Positions 26,901-38,543 are shown, numbered from the stretch's first letter. The stretch: 64,000 nucleotides of DNA from Primula veris (GCA_963682055.1 OY821750.1:27846402-27910401); one strand, 5' to 3'. Program-made: numbers and translations. The notes: generated from the sequence alone by a model not told the origin.

Positions 26901-29173
26901 AATCACAAGGGCTCGGCCAATAATATAAAACCATTCAATTAACACATTCACGTACGTCACTCTAACGTAATTCAACATAACCCATAATTATACGTGCTAG
27001 ATTCACAATTAGCCAAACAACTCCAAGAACATAAAATCTCATTCAGACATTTTAACAAACATTTTTTATGCATAAACTACAATTCATCTTTATTCAACAT
27101 AAATTTACCCAATTTCATCAACCACTACAATATCACATAATCAACTCCTAAAACACGCAAATTCATCCATAATCTCATTAATTCGAAATTAATATGTCAA
27201 AAACCTCAACTTCTACAATTGAAATAATGGAATTAAAAATATAACAACTAAACCACAATTAACAATTTAAAAACATAATTAATATAAAAGGCAAAAACCC
27301 CCCAATTTATAATAAACACAACCAAAACCTAACATACATTCTCGTCTAGTCGCAATGGATAACCCCCGTTACCTTAGTGCGAAGAGGAGATACTTCCGGT
27401 AAAAACCCGCTAATGGTGGTTTCTTCTTCTTCTTCTTTTTCTCTCTTTTCTCTTGTTTTAGGTTTGTTTTTTGTTTAATGAATTAAAAGTGAGCTGAATT
27501 GAAGAGGTTCAAAACTATTTTTAGAAAGTTTGTGGTAACGAACTATTTGGTCCCTAAAGTTCTAAAAGTTAACTCTAAATCCAAAAATATTGTTTTACTA
27601 CTAAAAAATAATCAATAGAAACAAATCTTTTGAGTTCTTTTTATTAGTAAAATTAGTAACAGGTTTTTAAAATAAAGTTTTTCGGAAGAATTTCGGTTTT
27701 TGGTTAAAAATTAGTCGAGTGACCGGTTTTTGGTAAAATTTGTATAAAACGTTTTTGAAAAAATTAAATCATGAATAAAACCATTTATAAAAATACGGGA
27801 TGTTACGGTATATTTATGTTTTAGATACATATTTGGATGCCTATGAATTGTAGTTTGCTACGTGTGTATACTTGCTTGTAGATAACTTTGTTAGTGATCC
27901 TTGTACCCCGCATTGCTGGAATTTATAGAGAACATGAGCGACTTAATTCAGTTTTTCTAGGTTTATTCTGTCATCTGGACATTGTTTTATTTTTCTTCTC
28001 TGGATATATGATCTTAACCATGCAGAAGTTACGCTTTTTTATATATCTAAAACTAAATGCGCTAATGATGTAACCGTTTTATGGCTTTAGCCTTTTCTGC
28101 TTTCTCTAAGCTTTGTATCAAACTTTTATTGAGTTTAGAATCAAGCTTTTTCATTTCAAAGCGAGCTTTTTAAAGCAGTGATTAAGATAAGAGGACAAAG
28201 CTTCATGTGTGCCATTCTTCTATTTTTGGGGGGCAATAGGGACTGAAATGTTCAGTCTAGGATAGATGTATGGGCTTAGCAGATGTTATCGGGGAACAAT
28301 GCATGTTTTGCTAGGGACATGCTGTAATGAGTTATTGTTTTTTTCTTTTAAAAAACTAGTGAATCGGTTAGTAGATTGAGTTTTAATGGTTTCCATGGGA
28401 CTTGTCAATGACTAAAAACCTGAACTGACTTTTCAAATTTGCAGCTCGTGTGAGCCGTTTCACTAATCAATTTCTTTTTATCATTGTATTCTTGCCTCCC
28501 TAACTATCAGCATCTCTATTTTGAATCTTATTGCCCTTTGCAGATCCATCATTACTATTTATCTCTAAATGGAAAAATCTCTATTCCTATCATGCTACCA
28601 ATTTTACCGTTTTTTATTCTCTTAGTACTCATTTGTTGGTGGCCTAGAGGCTGAATATGTGACTTATAAGTTATGACGATAACATGTTGTATACACTCTC
28701 AGATGATATTCTACATATTTCTATCTGTAGATACATCTGTCGGTGTATCGCTTCCACTGTTTACTCGGCTCTAGTTTCTCTCTCATGAGGAATCCTGAAA
28801 GGCCCTCTTTTTCATTCCTATATTGCTTTGACCGATTGTTTATTGCTGCAAAATTTTGCATTAGCTTTTCTTTATTCTAATTACTTAGAAAAGGAAGTAT
28901 TCATTTTTATAGGTGTATGTAACCACGCATTCCACTTCCACTTCCACTGCATCAGTAGATGGCTGAAGACTCGACAAGTTTGCCCTTTAGGTATGATGTC
29001 TAAACTTTCTCCTCTCCCTGATTTGAAGAAAAACATCATTGAAGAGAATTGAAGTATTGTGAAAGCTCGGTTATGTTGAATACTTGTGGGTGTACTTGGT
29101 AATTTTTTTGCTTATGCATGTCTTTTGTTGTGCAGATAACAGCGAATGGGAGTTTTAGAAGTATGGCCACTAG
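17911..29173 (+). CDS. RBX1: RBX1-like RING-H2 protein gene, TE-invaded, probably decaying
   Basis: RBX1 is the RING subunit of cullin-RING ubiquitin ligases. It binds cullin through an N-terminal strand and recruits E2. Exons: 17911-18037, 25788-25838, 25934-25993, 28913-28990, 29136-29158; all phases join. The product is 112 residues (about 118 is usual). The cullin-binding [17 protein letters not shown] is at 27-43. RING ligands are visible: Cys49, 52, 60, 63, 75, 82, His84, His87, Cys92, Cys103 and Asp106. Two oddities: a 6-bp tandem duplication gives [11 protein letters not shown] instead of CNHAFHFHC in the zinc-binding loop, and TAG at 29156-29158 replaces the usual Gln codon, removing the last five residues; the family's normal stop position is at 29171-29173. 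Intron 1 is 7.75 kb because of a Copia insertion. The identity is secure. Whether it is a functional variant or a pseudogene is open; I lean to pseudogene. Confidence 0.82.
18038..18809. other. RBX1-like intron 1, part before the Copia insertion
   Basis: It starts with a usable donor (G|GTACTT). It contains a short (TAAA)n tract near 18135 and two diverged copies of a TGCTC.TTGCTACGC..TGTGAGA..TTGTTTGCCAAC-like segment (about 18220-18285 and 18405-18460). No coding sequence. Confidence 0.6.
19062..19260. repeat. 20-bp tandem repeats in LTR U3
   Basis: A 20-bp unit (AGGAAGCAACTGTTCCGGAA) occurs in tandem, then alternates with a GGGAAAGGGTCCAACTATTC-type block that itself occurs twice. On the element's strand these lie upstream of the TATA box, where transcriptional enhancers of plant Copia elements usually sit. 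AACTGTT resembles MYB-binding cores; that reading is inference. The same array is at about 24344-24542. Confidence 0.8.
19268..19355. repeat. GC-rich CCGCCAGGGGCTCTGCCCCT repeats in LTR U3
   Basis: Three imperfect ~28-bp units (ACCCCGCCAGGGGCTCTGCC and variants) form a GC-rich island inside an otherwise AT-rich LTR. Each unit holds a GGGGC..GCCCC inverted repeat. Present in both LTRs (second copy about 24550-24637). Confidence 0.8.
20069..23407 (-). CDS. Copia Pol polyprotein (zinc knuckle, protease, integrase, RT, RNase H)
   Basis: Uninterrupted 1112-codon frame, counted from its first Met (the true frame continues upstream into gag). Domains in order: CCHC knuckle Cys37-Cys40-His45-Cys50; aspartic protease with [10 protein letters not shown] (Asp110); integrase zinc finger His244, His249, Cys274, Cys277; integrase core with HSD Asp303, TDRGGE Asp366 and AERKNR Glu399; a variable linker; RT from about 632 with [26 protein letters not shown] and YVDD at 798-801; RNase H from about 955 with SDASW (Asp961), [10 protein letters not shown] and RCDSTAT (Asp1040), ending LADHLTKGL. 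All catalytic signatures are intact, so the enzyme portion could in principle still work. It would have to be translated without the normal gag fusion. Confidence 0.95.
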   Translation of the reverse strand: MVEEGGKNDNHKNKGKKRAFKNNKGSFGANKKPKLECWKCGKTGHFKRDCCFGKKHDNANASGSGKGSKDQSENQGQKSIRDLNSLIKHSVSLNSEAFYVQDDAIAWWIDSGATTHVCKDRFWFKNFVPMEDGSVLYMGDDHFAPVEGKGNVVLEFSSGKTITLFNVLYVPKLRKNLISGPVLNNLGYKQVCESDKYVLSKSGVFVGFGYYNNGMFMMNLNGVPNDSGSVFMSSSNVINFSLWHARLGHVHYKRMHEMSKDVLIPVFNENVEICKTCMLTKITRQPFKSITRKSVILELIHSDLCDLHATPSLGHKKYFITFIDDASRFCYVYLLHAKDEALDKFKIYKTEVEVQQNVLIKTLRTDRGGEYYDPVFFQSVGIIHETTAPYTPQQNGVAERKNRVLKEMVNAMLSYSGLSEGFWGEAMLTACYLLNRVPNKRNKTTPYELWYKKRPNLTFLRVWGCRAVVRLPDPKRKTLGEKGIVCIFVGYAEHSKAYRFYVIEPNDSISINTIIESRDAIFDENCFSFIPRPKDSIPNSDESLRDDHSIDVPSETLEPRRSKRARKSRSYGSDFQLYLVEGSRDQIGTQYYYCYSIEEDPRTYDEAVKSRDSVFWKEAIDEEIGSIMENNTWVLSDLPPGCKPLGCKWIFKKKMKVDGTIDKFKARLVIQGFRQKEGIDYFDTYAPVARITTIRLLIALAAIHNLVIHQMDVKTAFLNGDLEEEVYMKQPEGFVMPGNEHKVCKLVKSLYGLKQAPKQWHQKFDEVVLSNGFILNQADKCVYSKFNTSGKGVFICLYVDDMLIFGTDQNQVDKTKNFLSSKFSMKDMGEADVILGIKIKRENKGIVITQSHYIEKILKKFNYESCSPVSTPMDPGEKLMPNTGKPVDQLEYSRAIGSLMYAMISTRPDIAYAVGKLSRFTSNPSRHHWHAITRVFKYLKGTMNYGLAYMGFPLVLEGYSDASWINNAEDSSSTSGWVFLLGGGAISWASKKQTCITGSTMESEFVALAAAGKEAEWLRNLVYEIPIWPKPISPISIRCDSTATLAKAYSQIYNGKSRHLGVRHSMIRELIMNGVISIDFVRSQQNLADHLTKGLARDLVNKSVIGMGLKSI
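23408..24065 (-). pseudogene. Broken gag of the Copia element
   Basis: The frame starts at ATG 24065 ([20 protein letters not shown]). It shows the usual Copia Gag features: [13 protein letters not shown], then [11 protein letters not shown], then [28 protein letters not shown]. Two lesions are seen. A 1-base insertion near 23773-23778 shifts the frame, so Gag reads on in the frame that is open from 23806. A TGA at 23462-23464, where the family normally has Arg, stops that second frame 18 codons before the first Met of Pol. The stop fits a CpG C-to-T change. The element is therefore probably unable to make its own capsid protein. Confidence 0.88.
24093..24790 (-). repeat. 5' LTR of the Copia element
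   Basis: Near-identical partner of 18810-19508 with the same TATA box (about 24313-24322), 20-bp repeats and GC-rich repeats. Being the 5' LTR on the minus strand, it would drive transcription leftward, antisense to the RBX1-like gene. Confidence 0.93.
24796..25787. other. RBX1-like intron 1, part after the Copia insertion
   Basis: AT-rich intron ending in a usable acceptor (TGTATGCAG). A G7 run lies at about 25210. Short open frames here have no recognisable domains. Confidence 0.6.
25998..27806. mobile_element. 1.8-kb repeat element inserted at the intron 3 splice donor
   Basis: It is flanked by a perfect 5-bp duplication GGTAT (25993-25997 and 27807-27811). The left end is GTGTCACGTCCCG and the right end, reversed, GTAACATCCCG. 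The short inverted ends and 5-bp duplication suit a solo LTR, but a TIR transposon cannot be excluded. Inside are three tandem units of about 130 bp and a (TTC)n tract near 27421. No transposase or polyprotein is visible. Confidence 0.65.
26531..26900. repeat. Three ~130-bp tandem units
   Basis: Units start at about 26531, 26661 and 26790. Each contains GGATCTCTCACGCCACTCGT-like sequence, then CCGTAAG.CGAGTCATTC, then TCTCGGCCGTCTTATGTCCC-like and AGGGAGAGATATAGACCATT-like segments. They are 85-95% similar by eye. They lie inside the intron 3 insertion and are relatively GC-rich. Confidence 0.85.
27812..28912. other. RBX1-like intron 3, remainder
   Basis: T-rich intron sequence ending in a TTTTTATAG acceptor before exon 4. 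No element or reading frame of note. Confidence 0.6.
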
Positions 29174-31082
29174 AACCACCTCTCTCTTCTCCGAGATGTT
29201 GACTCCCTGCTGTTATAATATTCTGATGTTTTTGGCTGATCCGTTGATCCATCATACTTTTCTTCCAGTTTTATGCAAACTTTAGTTCGTAAATTATTGA
29301 AAGCAGGTGTAATATTGTTATTTTTGCTATTGCTCGTAAATAGTTTATCTAGCGTTATTTTTCTCTTCAATTACATGCTGCTATAGTTATTTAAACTTTG
29401 TTGGGTGAGCAAATCCTGCTCTGATGCTTCGTTGTTTTTGTATGGAGATTATTTATCATACATCAGAATTCAGAACTATCAATGAGACTTAACTGAAGTT
29501 GCAGATTGAGACTTAATTTTTTATGAAAACACATTCAACTTCCACATTGATTGCTGGTTTACACTCTCCGGACTGATCATAAAATCGATTCCAGAATCCT
29601 TGTGTTTAGATCTATTTTTGTTGTTCTGGATGCACCCATCTAAATCTGAACGGACCTGGATCAACCCAATAATTTGTATTCCAACTTGTGAATCCTAGAA
29701 TCTGTATACTGAAAGCCAATTCAGAACTCGCAGAGTAGGAGTACTGAACTTCTTTTCCTAAAGGAAAAAAAAAAAACAATTCAGATGTGATCCAGTCCAT
29801 TGAATCCAAATTCTGTTTGTATTGCTTTGATTTGGTTTAACTTGAATTGGGTCTGAATCAATTTGTTTGGTTCGTCCGGATTGACAATATAAATGCCCCA
29901 GAAACAGTCCAAATTTCTCGCAAGAGTCCCAAAATGGTCGTCTTAGATTGGAACTTAGCCAACCTGAACCAGGGTACACCTATTTATGGCTGCATGAGCA
30001 CAAAGCTTGGTCATGATCAGTTCGTAGTTTAGCAAGCTTGGTCATGTTTTCACGATCGAGTATAGTGAACACTGAATGCCTAGTGAGCATAACATGAGTT
30101 TGTTCTTGAAATATGTCATAAGCTGAACATGAGTTTGTTGAATTTTACTATCAATCTGAGATGACGATCTGAAAGTGTCTTTTGCTCTAGGAAGTTGAAA
30201 CTGCAAATTTATTCAATACAATATTAGTTATCCCCAGAAACTGGAAGATTATGCTTAATTGCTTAATTATGTAAGTCTCCCCATGAAAAGGTTGAATATA
30301 ATGTTACACTCCACAAATCAAAAATGTGAACCCAACAGGCAACACCACCATTTAATATGTTGATTGGCACTCGATGTAAGGAAAAATGTTGATATTGAAT
30401 TACAATAGCAATATAACATAGATATAAACACGTATATTTTTGACGATCAAAAGCTGAACATGGTATCAGCTGCTCAATTATCATATCCCTAATTTTTTGT
30501 TTATGTTTAGTTTATCTTCAAAAGACTGAACATAGAGCGATTCAAACTCAGAAATAAGTAGTTCATTTGCCGCAGTAACTCTGGTACTGAGTTGAAGTAG
30601 CAACTTCGGAAATAATTTCGCTTTACCAACCATTCTCTAAAGAGGAGCAAGGAAGTAAGATTTATATGAGCATTTCCCGATAAATTGTGGAAATTAATAT
30701 AAACTGTTGAGCTAAAACAGCTTCGTGTTCGACTCTGAAGTGTTTCTCATTGTTCATTTACTTCCAAACAAACCAGAAAACTTGAACAAATATATAAAGG
30801 TAGTTTAGAATTCAGTTTGTTAGATTAAGCAGAAAACATTTATAAAAAGAGATTTATTAATTCCAAAATACATAAATCTAACTATTTCATATAATGAGGG
30901 TGAAATTTGTCCAAAGCTGCAAATTTGTGTTTGCTTGTGTATAATGAAAACTTATTATAATTATTCGTAAAAAATCTATGATATTTCATGGATTTATCGT
31001 CATATAACAATGAAAAGGAAGAAATAGTTTCCCTTTTTACTCCTATTATTTAAGGTTCAAAAAGTTAAAAAAAGGGATAAAT
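29174..31082. other. RBX1-like 3' flank and intergenic DNA
   Basis: 29174-29500 is plausible 3' UTR. 29610-29990 contains GGATCC/GGGTC-type degraded repeat sequence with overlapping short frames on both strands, probably transposon remnant. AAGCTTGGTCATG occurs twice (about 30003 and 30034). No gene was recognised. Confidence 0.5.
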
Positions 31083-31096
31083 AAAAAAAATAAAAA
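31083..31096 (-). terminator. Pol III T-run terminator of tRNA-Ser
   Basis: On the minus strand the bases after the tRNA 3' end read CGATTTTTATTTTTTTT, giving two T-runs of at least five, the usual RNA polymerase III stop. Confidence 0.75.
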
Positions 31097-31097
31097 T

Positions 31098-31179
31098 CGT
31101 CGCCTGAGAGATTCGAACTCTCGCGGGAAAATCCCATGTACTTAGCAGGCACACGCCTTAACCACTCGGCCAAAGCGAC
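31098..31179 (-). tRNA. trnS-GCU: tRNA-Ser (anticodon GCU)
   Basis: An 82-nt cloverleaf on the minus strand. The acceptor GTCGCTT pairs with AGGCGAC plus discriminator G. The D-arm region holds GGCCGAGTGGTTAAGGC. The anticodon stem TGTGC/GTACA encloses the loop CTGCTAA with anticodon GCT (complement at 31144-31146). A long variable arm TGGGATTTTCCC marks a class II serine tRNA, and the T-arm is GAGAG-TTCGAAT-CTCTC. There is no intron and no encoded CCA. Internal A and B boxes are present. CAACAA just upstream (31182-31187) matches the CAA start context of plant tRNA genes. It looks functional, and its sequence is nuclear-type rather than plastid. Confidence 0.96.
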
Positions 31180-33772
31180 ACTTGTTGACATCGTTTATGC
31201 TTTAATTTAATTGAATTATACTAAAAATACAGAAGTAGTTTGCCACATTTAATTAACTATTACGGAGTAGCAGTAAGGTAATAATTCATCCGTCCCAAAA
31301 ATATACTACCATTTCAATTTTTATTTATCCTAAATTATAGTCTCATTTATATTTTTAATACATTAAAAGTGTCACAATTTATTATCATACCTCATTGTGA
31401 CACTTTTATATTATAATTACTCTTACATGTCATCACTTTAATATTGTAATTACTCTTACATGTCATCACTCAATTCAAATACGTAAATAACTTAAAAAAT
31501 GTTATTTTTCACACATTTATATTCGAAACAAAATCGTTGTGTATTTTTTATAAGAGTAAAATATTATGTTACTCTTTATATACGATTGTTAATTAATTAT
31601 ATTTAATCATTTGTTATTTAAAATTTTAAAAAAATATTAAGTTTATTTGTCGAGATTATATCTATGTAAATACGTATCGCACACGTAACACGTGGCTAAT
31701 ATACTGATAGTATAATAAAATATATGTTGTACTTATACATTTTTCTCTATTATATGGTGTGTTAATAATTTTCAAAAAGAAAATGATGCGTTAACAACAA
31801 AAATAAATTATTTTATATGTTACTACGGGCACACCTTTTCATGTATATGTTTCTTCATGTATTTAATGGAAACCTCCTTTTGGAACTCTCAATTTATGAA
31901 AATGGGGGCATCATTTTCTATGTTTTATTGAACAAAAAACGTAATTCTAGCAGTATTTTCTTTTACGCTTCTATGTCTATAAGCCGTTTAATTACACCTA
32001 ATTAAGTATAATTACATCCAATCGATCATTAGCCCGCCATTAACCAAAATTTCACCTAAATTCCGAAGTCTAGCATAAATCGAGGATGTCCACGACAGTC
32101 TTAGCCTAATTTGTGCATGTGCACGCCATTTAGAACACTGATATTTCCTAATATTTTAACCCTCTTAAAGTAATATATACCTTCGAGCTATTAGATTAAT
32201 ATATTCAACCGTTTAACACCATCGTATGATCATATCATTCCGTTTTTTTACTCACACTAAATGTTGTTCCAACCGGGGTCAGCTCAAAAGGGATACATAA
32301 AATCTAGACGTCGGACTGCCTATCCCCAACAATTTAATCAATTTTTTATTATTATTATGTCATTCTAAAATTATCTTTTAATAGGCAAGAGTTATGGTTT
32401 TTGAAATAGGCCCCCACACTTCGACATTATTCACTTAAGTTATAATGTTTTTGGAAGCAAATGAATAGTGTTAGACTAGTCATCCACACTTCAACATTAT
32501 TCACTCATATTATAATATTTTTGTCTATCTTATCATAGTGCATTTAATATTATTCACACATTAGAAGTATCTTCACTAGGTATAATGTTTTACAATAATT
32601 AAAAAGATATTTAAAAGTTTTTTTTCTCAAGTAAAGGAGTGGTAGATTTTTAGACAAATTCGGACGTAAAAGTTACATTTCTAATTTTCTTGTTTAAATG
32701 TTAATGCATATTGTTTAAAAAATATTTTGAAATAATGTATAGAATTTCTATAATTTTATAAAATGAGAAATTCTAAATTACACTTTTTGGTGTGGTGTTT
32801 GGTGTAGGTGACTTGGAAACTAACAGTGAAGTTATAATTGCACATTTTTAGTGTTACGTGGATGGAGATGACTTTACAAAGCTAATAATATTGGTAATTT
32901 AAATTTTCTAGGCAAAAAAAAAAATACCATTATCTTTGTCATTTGCAAATAACATGGAATTAATTTTACATTTCCAAAGTATTTAAGACATTTTACGACA
33001 CGAATTGCCAACAATGCGAGAGTGTACACAAATTTACTTTATAATTACATGTCCTTATTTATTGTGTATTGATATCATTATAATTAATATACGGAACTAA
33101 TAATAATATGAACATAAGTTAATTAAGTTTACAATTACGTACTACTTTATCTGCGTAATAATCTCAGTCACTTTTGTCCTTAATTAATTACTATGTGTCT
33201 TGATCTGAAGACTATGTTATACTATTTAATGCTTTGAATAATTACTTTCGTGACTTCAAGGTTAATAGAAAATAAATACACAAAAAAGAAATAGTTCTTA
33301 GTAACTAACTTATATGAGGCAGTAAGAGTAAACTTAATATTAAAATAGATTATTACAATAATAAAAAGGTAAAAAAGTAACTAAAAAAAAGTAAGTCATC
33401 ATGACATCCGAAAAAGTAGAGCCTTTATATAGTCGAGTTTTTTTTTAAATTCAGCCCAAGAGTCGCAGTTCAAAAAAAAAAAACTTGTTTTTCCAAACAG
33501 CGAGTCGTGTTTCTCAACTACGAGCCTTGACTATTTTGACTTTCTTTAAAAATAAATTATTGACTCGTAACTTGTAACAATAGACGGAACTATTTTTTTG
33601 AAAATAACATTAACGGGACATAATATTAAAGCACCAGAAACCAATAAAAGTTAACGTCAGATACAAACATTAATTAAGATTTCGACCTTCTCTCTACACT
33701 CCACCATCACTGACGTACTTTTCCGATGAGCCTACCTGCTCTTGTCTCTCCTTGTCTTTGTTTCTCTATATA
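31180..33772. other. Intergenic DNA with Stowaway-like remnant and a long hairpin
   Basis: TAATTCATCCGTCCCAAAAA near 31279 resembles a Stowaway end without a clear partner. A perfect 14-bp inverted repeat, AAAAGTGTCACAAT / ATTGTGACACTTTT, is at 31365-31378 and 31394-31407. A 24-bp direct repeat (AATTACTCTTACATGTCATC..) follows, about 31415 and 31450. CCACACTTCRACATTATTCAC occurs twice (about 32414 and 32487). No gene was recognised. Confidence 0.6.
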
Positions 33773-33804
33773 CTAGTAATTGTGCCACACGCGTTGCGTG
33801 TGCG
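33773..33804 (-). mobile_element. Helitron 3' terminus
   Basis: Read on the minus strand: a perfect 7-bp hairpin (CACACGC-AAC-GCGTGTG, 33786-33802), nine bases, then CTAG (33773-33776) followed by T. Hairpin plus CTRR ending next to a T is the Helitron 3' signature. The body should extend rightward from here. I could not identify the matching 5' TC end, so only the terminus is annotated. Confidence 0.6.
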
Positions 33805-35938
33805 GCGCGTAATCAAATAAAAATATAGAAAATATGTATAATTATGATATAAATATGTGGATAATAAAAAAAAACATAGTTTAAGATTTAAAAGAATATT
33901 TGGTTGTTAAAGCGTGATAAATAGTTTTATTAGTTTTTACTTTTTATATTTTTATGTGAGTATGACATTATTATAATTAATATAAAAGTGTTGAGATATT
34001 TTTTAAAAAAAATGGCTAAATTGGACAAACTTATTTGACTTATTATAATAGAATGACACACAAATTGATATTTAATGAGGATGTTGTATAATGGTTGAGT
34101 AATTATAGCAATATTTTATTTTGGTTTAATTCTCCTAGTTTGGTTTTAAAAAGCCTGAATTTGGTTTCAGTGTTGAAATTTAGAGCTTATTCAAAATTGA
34201 AATTAGCTCTTATTGGGTTGTGTGTATATATGAATGAGATCTGTTGATATTTTTAAGCAAATATATAAGTTGGGGTTTTTAAACAAATAAATAACAAGAA
34301 ATTTCAATAAAGTAAAGGCTCGTATTTTGGAATTACGAGTTTGTTTTCATAATCACAAGTTTAATTTTCAAATAACGAACACATGAATTTAGAAAAGATT
34401 GATGTGTAGGAAAATGAGAAGCAGAGAGCTAGCGACTGAATAATTCACATTACTGTTATATGAGTAATAGTTAAATTTAAAAAAATGATGTTTGCCCATG
34501 CAAACTTTGGTTCTTTTTAGAACGTTTTAACAATGAAACTGAAAAGGATTTTTGGCACCTAGTAAATATAAAACGGTTCTTTTTTATCAATTGCAGAAAA
34601 CGCGTGAGAAGAGAAAAAGAACAAAGACTGATCTTGCATTTTCCTTAAAGTACATAAATCCAAATACAATATAATAAGTAACTGTAGATTAATGCATAAC
34701 TGGTTCTCCTTGTTTTTATTTGAGTTCTAATTGATTCCTCTAGTTTCACTTGAAATAATGAAATGTTTACTAATAACTAATCTACAAAGTTTAAAAAAGT
34801 GGATAATTTTATCTATGAAGTGATATTTTGGTAATTCTCAGGTTAGTTTTCCTAAGGATAAATTCAAATCAGAGCTGATTAATCAACCCCATAACATCGG
34901 ATCAAGGTACAAGGGTTGATATACATTGCCAATAACAATTGAAATGATTCTTTATTTTAATAGAAAGTAATTTGACTGTTTTGGATTTGACGTGACTTCG
35001 GGCTATATTATTTCCGTTTGTGTACTTTAAAATGGACTGCTCAGATTATGCACCAGTATAAACGTGAAAATATATATAAATATTAACTATTTTGGTCATA
35101 GACTAATTTTGAAAGATTAGAACATGAATTAATATGGTTGTTATCATGAAAACTATGAGGGAAAACAGAAGCGGATAACGAAATGAATTTTTCTTCTTCT
35201 AGAATCGACTCGTGATATATAGGAATCGATAAACGAGAAACGGAAAGTTGAAAACGGAAAACAGGGAATGCAAGTAAGGAAACTAGCTTCCTGATAACTA
35301 TGGTTTCTATTACCCTTACGTCCATAAAAATTAAAAAAAGGAGTTATATGGAAGTTTGTATTCGGGTATTGTTATAATATATTGAAATAAATAAACTAAA
35401 TATAGATTTGGTTAAATATATAGGGGTCCATTGGTATTGTTTTATCCTAAGAAGATACAGAAAGAGAGAAATTGGTGCAGGAATGGCGCCACAATCAACG
35501 GTTAAAGAAGCGTGGGTCCTACTTTTGTACTAGATTTTCACACTACTCTCGGTCTCACTATACTAACCATTTTGTAATACTTATTAATTTTTTTAAAAAA
35601 AAACATTTTGTAATACTTATATCTGTATACAAATTTAAAATTTTACTAATTACGAAAAAAAATGGAACCAGAATTGAATAATATTACTACTTTCTAAACT
35701 TTGGACTACAAATACATGGCAAATAAGTCGTTTATTTATTTAAATAACAACTCATCTGCATATCTTCTACTCGTTAGTTTAGAACATAAAGATATAACGT
35801 AACTATGTACCGGGTCAGCGGTATTGAACAACACAAAATGATTTTTTTGGAGTTAAATTCACGATGGTCGAATACAATTTAATTTTAAATTATTATAAAT
35901 ATTTAAAAGCAAATCTATGTCAAATGAAATGTGTAGTC
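33805..35938. other. Intergenic DNA, probably partly Helitron body
   Basis: AT-rich with no coding region recognised. Some of it presumably belongs to the Helitron whose 3' end is at 33773. Confidence 0.4.
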
Positions 35939-36518
35939 TAGGGGCGGATTGGGGCGGATTTATTTCAATCCTAACCCAACCCGTAAAATAAAATACGGGG
36001 CGGATTGAGGCGGATTGATGAAATTTAAATCTTTAACTCAAACCAATCCAACCCGTTACAATTAAAACTCTAACCCAACTTAATCCAACCCGTAAAATAA
36101 ATTGCGGGTTGGGACGGGTTGGGTTTAGATTTCTTAAATTTTTATTTTGATCCTTTATTTTTCATAGTTTGCATAATCAAACCAAATTTTAAAATAAATT
36201 GAATATTTCAAACAGAAATATAAATTAAACTCAATCAAAGTACGTTTAGAACATTCACGAACAAGTAATAAAACTAAAATATAACAATAATTAAAGGTTG
36301 GTATCTTAAAATACACAATATATATATATATATATATTGCGGGTTGAAACGGATTGGAGCGGATTAACCTGCGGTTTGTGAACCTCAACCATAACCCAAC
36401 CCGCAAAATATATAGCGGATTGGGGCGGGGCGATTTGATTTTTTTTTGACATTCAACCCATCCCAATCCATGCAGGTCGGGTTACGAGACGGATTTACGG
36501 AATTTTTGCACACCCCTA
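35939..36518. mobile_element. hAT non-autonomous element with GGGTTGGG / GCGGATT repeats
   Basis: The ends are TAGGGGCGGATTGG and, reversed, TAGGGGTGTGCAAA. The 8-bp flanks GTGTAGTC and GCGTAGTG match at six positions. Subterminal regions carry many copies of GGGCGGATT, AACCCAACCCG and their complements. The centre has a (TA)n tract near 36318. Non-coding, 580 bp. Confidence 0.75.
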
Positions 36519-38231
36519 GCGTAGTGTGGTTAAGCTTAATTAACCGATCAAACATCCCGTAAAATCAAACCATTATTACACCTTTATCGTCCGAGTACTT
36601 GTATTGAACGTATTAGGCGATATGTCACAGTTTTGTCAATAATAAAGCTTGGTTCTAAATGGGAAAACATGTTCTCTTTTTTTTCTTGCGTGCTACCAAT
36701 AATGCTCTGGAGTCTGAATTCCATTATTTTAACACTAGTGGCATTCATCACAAAAAGTGGTGGTTGCAACTTTATAACAAAATGCTCAATTATATATAGT
36801 TTGTAAGTACAATATAATAATGGTGAACTCTGTCCAAATGCCCGATCATAGTTTGTAAATTATAACATACTGACTATTTTTTTAAATATGAATCTGCGAG
36901 AAGGGGAAAGCTAAGTACAGATCATCGAGTCCCTCATAATTTCTATTTTTTTTTTTCCATTTTTACCATTTTTTTACTAAATTTTATCAATAAATTGGCA
37001 CCCCCATAAAATTTTATCTTACGTATTATTAGTTTTTATGTAATTTCGCTACCCCTGGCTCACCCTGACTGCGAGTACTTCATGCTTAAGAAACCAAAAC
37101 ACGTTCTTACTATCCTACTTGACTATAGTCTATATATAACTAGATGACATATGGTGGACATAATCTCCTTTTTTTCAAGCATCCTTTTTTTTTTTAATCT
37201 TTTATAAAAAAAAAATAGTTAACACTCTGTCACATGTATAACATAATTTTGTCTCTTACGCATATAAAAAAAATTGGCACATGAATTCAAGCTTCATACC
37301 CGAATCAATCTCGAGTCCGCAACTAGTACTACTAATTATAGTTCCATTTTTCATTAACTTAGGTAGTATTAAAACCCTATGTACAAAATATTCATGCCAA
37401 GGCAAGTGAAATATCTATATAAGTTTTATATATATTTAACTGTGCATTTCCGTTTTTGTAGTTCTCCGATCAATGTGGCAACAACCGAAGTTCCAATAGT
37501 TTTCTAGATTCAGTTTATAAAAATATTGTTTTTCTATCAAATTCGGTAGAGTGGGGTTTATGGATAACTTAGCAGATTATGCGAATTATTCACCGGTAAT
37601 ACATTACTGGTTTGATTGTATTTCCATTTTTATCTCACCGTATATTCATGGTGCTGGTAATGAATAAAAGAATGATTAATTTTTTTAAAAAAATGTAACA
37701 ATTTCATAGTTTCAACTTAGAGTATTTTTTTAATAATTCAGTTTATGTTGTTAATACTCCAATTTAATACCGGAAGTATGTAACTTTTATTTGACTGGTA
37801 TGAGTACTGAGATGTGACTCGACTACTGTAAAACAAATTCTGTTCAGAATTTGACTGCCAAACTGTTCTTTTATACCACAAAAAAGTACCTACCCTTTTG
37901 CTTTTTACTTCACTTAGTCCAAATTTATTTATTTAACCGTTACGCCAATTTTTTTCCAATGGTACAAATGTAATAAACCCAAAAACCAACCCCTTTAATT
38001 AGCCAAATTTGAATATAAAACCAGACACGAGTCCACTTCTTTTCCTTATCTCACTGTCAGTTACCAGCCCCCACATTATAGTATAATACAATAATCTATT
38101 CGATTACCATCATTATCTATATTCTCTTATAATAATCAAACCCATAAATTTCCAAAATTTCACAAACTATCCCAATTCTTTTTTACAAATTACCCTATCC
38201 TCTCATTTTTTTTAAACCCCCAATTTTTATC
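36519..38231. other. Intergenic DNA upstream of the protease gene
   Basis: No gene or bounded element was recognised in this AT-rich stretch. Confidence 0.55.
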
Positions 38232-38543
38232 AACTTTTATCAATTACTTCTAAGTTTTTTTTTCTTTGTACCATAATTGCACATGGCAAACACAACGTAT
38301 GTATAATAAATATACTTATTAAAACAAGGGAACCTAATAATTAACATTTATATTTGAATATGCTAAAATTTCCTACTTTTTTTTTCCAAAATATTAACTT
38401 TTATCAATTACTTCTAAGTTTTTTTTTTTTCTTTGTACCATAATTGCACATGGCAAACACAACGTATGTATAATAAATATACTTATTAAAACAAGAGAAC
38501 CTAATAATTGACATTTATATTTAAGTCTGCTAAAATTTCCTAC
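38232..38543. repeat. Tandem duplication, 164-bp spacing, in the protease upstream region
   Basis: Units at about 38232-38378 and 38396-38543 share AACTTTTATCAATTACTTCT, then TTTGTACCATAATTGCACAT, then ACAACGTATGTATAATAAAT, ending in GCTAAAATTTCCTAC. They differ by a few substitutions and poly-T length, so the duplication is fairly recent. Confidence 0.85.

Noticed and set aside
29612..30032. Overlapping frames on both strands downstream of the RBX1-like gene
   Set aside because: No recognisable domain; repeat-like sequence with mirrored frames, probably transposon debris.
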